From assembly GCA_013695855.1 (NCBI GenBank), contig JACCZR010000174.1, forward strand, positions 1 to 5,841: DNA of 5,841 nt, given 5' to 3'. Positions 4,828-5,841 of this stretch are shown piece by piece. The stretch is from Thermoleophilaceae bacterium. Its GTDB lineage: Bacteria; Actinomycetota; Thermoleophilia; Solirubrobacterales; Thermoleophilaceae. The notes beneath the pieces were generated by a model that worked only from the letters and a program-made list of their open reading frames with translations, made no database searches and was not told the DNA's origin. Made by a program: the position numbers and the translations under genes. Position 1 is the first letter of the stretch, and every line of letters starts with the position of its first letter.

Positions 4828-5787
4828 CAGGAGGTGGGCCGGCCGGGTCGGCATGAAGCGATCCAGGCCCGGTAGAGGGACCGAGGACATGATCCAGCTC
4901 GGCCAGTAGACCGTGAAGCCCAGGCGGCGCAGGTGGCGCAGCAGCCACCACGAGTCCGTCGTGCAGTACACCCCCAGCCACTCGGGCTCCTGGACCTTCG
5001 CCGAGCGGTCCAGTGCCGCCAGCACCACCGGCACCAGGTCTTCGGGGGTCGCCCCCACCGCGGGGCCCACCTCTCCGCGCGGGCTCACCCAGCACAGGCC
5101 GACGACCTCGCCACCGGCGGCGTCGAAGCGGGCCAGGCAGGTGCGCGTGCGCCCGAAGAACTCATGCAGTGCAGGCCGCGCGAAGCCGACCGCCGGGGGC
5201 TCGAGGCGCTGCCACTCCTCCACGGCGCGATCGGCGTTCAGCAGGTGTATATCGGGCTGGCCGAGGTCGGCCGTCTCCTGCGAGCGACGGAGCACGTACT
5301 CCTCCACGCTGTGGCGCAGGTGCCAGTGGCCTGTCACCGGCAGCACTCCGAAGTCGGCGCAGAGGCTCAGGTCGGTGGCTGCGCCGGCGGCCACGGCGAC
5401 CCGTCCCATCGTCGGGGTGGGCGGGCCCGGCCAGCAGCGCTCGACCAGGCCGCGCCCGATGCCGCGCCCGTAGTGGCCGGGTGCGACCATCAGCTCGGTG
5501 AGCTCCTCCATTCCTTCGAAGCGCGCCACCCGGGCGAACCCGACCAGCTCACCCCGCTCCTCGCACAGCCAGTAGCAGCCCTCCTGGGCGGCGATGAACT
5601 CGATCAGCGGGCGGTCTAGCCGCCAGCGCTCTTCGAAGCCCGCCGGATCGGGGTCGGCTCCGCCCGGGTTAACGCCCTGGCGGCGGGCGGCGTCGGCAAG
5701 CGAGCGCTCGGCCAGCGCGTAGGTGGCTGCAAGGTCGCCGGAGCGCCCCTGCCGGAAGCGCAGCTCGCCCGAGGGGACCGTGCTCAC
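4825..5787 (-). CDS. GNAT-family N-acetyltransferase, apparently two-domain
   Basis: The 320-aa product carries a recognisable GNAT acetyl-CoA site in its N-terminal half. A strand, CYWLCEERGELVGFARVARF (71-90), is followed by ELTELMVAPGHYGRGIGRGL (95-114), with R108-G-I-G111-R-G113 as the motif A pyrophosphate loop. The second half looks like a degenerate second GNAT fold: EVVGLCWVSPRGEVGPAVGA (227-246), then SWWLLRHLRRLGFTVYWPSWIM (279-300), but it lacks the glycine-rich acetyl-CoA loop. Such tandem proteins usually have one active domain. The substrate cannot be predicted. The GTG start overlaps the previous gene's TGA (GTGA), indicating coupling. In-frame sequence upstream of the GTG has no stop but has poor G/C third positions, so GTG is preferred; the next in-frame Met is deep in the domain. 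A 69-base gap follows. Confidence 0.85.
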   Translation of the reverse strand: MSTVPSGELRFRQGRSGDLAATYALAERSLADAARRQGVNPGGADPDPAGFEERWRLDRPLIEFIAAQEGCYWLCEERGELVGFARVARFEGMEELTELMVAPGHYGRGIGRGLVERCWPGPPTPTMGRVAVAAGAATDLSLCADFGVLPVTGHWHLRHSVEEYVLRRSQETADLGQPDIHLLNADRAVEEWQRLEPPAVGFARPALHEFFGRTRTCLARFDAAGGEVVGLCWVSPRGEVGPAVGATPEDLVPVVLAALDRSAKVQEPEWLGVYCTTDSWWLLRHLRRLGFTVYWPSWIMSSVPLPGLDRFMPTRPAHLL

Positions 5788-5840
5788 GCGCCGGGGCCCT
5801 GGCCGCCGGCAATGACGACGTCGAAGGCCACGCGGTGGGC
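5784..5840 (-). CDS. 3' end of an unidentified upstream gene (partial)
   Basis: Eighteen codons ending in TGA (5786-5784) read AHRVAFDVVIAGGQGPGA. Seventeen of the eighteen have G or C in the third position, as expected for a real gene here, while the competing frame does not. The stop overlaps the GTG start of the acetyltransferase by four bases, the usual sign of a coupled operon. The peptide is too short to assign to a family. Confidence 0.6.
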   Translation of the reverse strand, partial: AHRVAFDVVIAGGQGPGA

Positions 5841-5841
5841 G

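Overview
The window is a compact, very GC-rich bacterial segment. Nearly every base is coding, third codon positions are strongly G/C, and there are no insertion sequences, CRISPR arrays, tRNAs or rRNAs. The classical menaquinone pathway genes, the GTG start, SD-poor starts and possible leaderless promoters suggest a high-GC Gram-positive bacterium. An actinobacterium, perhaps of the Thermoleophilia/Solirubrobacterales kind, is my best guess, but that placement is inference and not proven by the sequence.

Layout. On the + strand, 1-660 is the 3' third of menD (SEPHCHC synthase). Everything else lies on the - strand and reads right to left. First comes the last 18 codons of an unidentified gene (to 5784), then a 320-aa GNAT-type acetyltransferase (5787-4825) that starts inside that gene's stop codon. 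Next are an 88-aa two-helix membrane protein with a C-terminal zinc ribbon (4755-4489), ilvB (4475-2799), ilvN (2795-2238) and menF (2138-678). menF meets menD tail to tail with 17 bases between the stop codons. The tight spacing (4-base overlap, 13 bases, 3 bases) suggests that much of the - strand is co-transcribed. A -10-like hexamer sits just before both the small membrane protein and ilvB, so internal or leaderless promoters are possible.

Function. IlvB and IlvN form acetohydroxyacid synthase, the first committed enzyme of valine, leucine and isoleucine synthesis; no ilvC follows ilvN within the window. MenF converts chorismate to isochorismate, and MenD uses isochorismate with 2-oxoglutarate in the next step of menaquinone synthesis. 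The two consecutive Men enzymes are therefore encoded convergently, not in one operon. MenD and IlvB are both thiamine-diphosphate enzymes of the same structural superfamily.

I see no clear undescribed system. The parts worth a second look are a 29-bp near-perfect direct repeat that forms both the 3' end of ilvN and the predicted 5' end of menF; a small palindrome occupying the ribosome-binding position of ilvB; a long inverted repeat between the GNAT gene and the zinc-ribbon gene; the zinc-ribbon membrane protein itself beside ilvBN; and an Asp-to-Glu change in the metal-binding motif of MenD.
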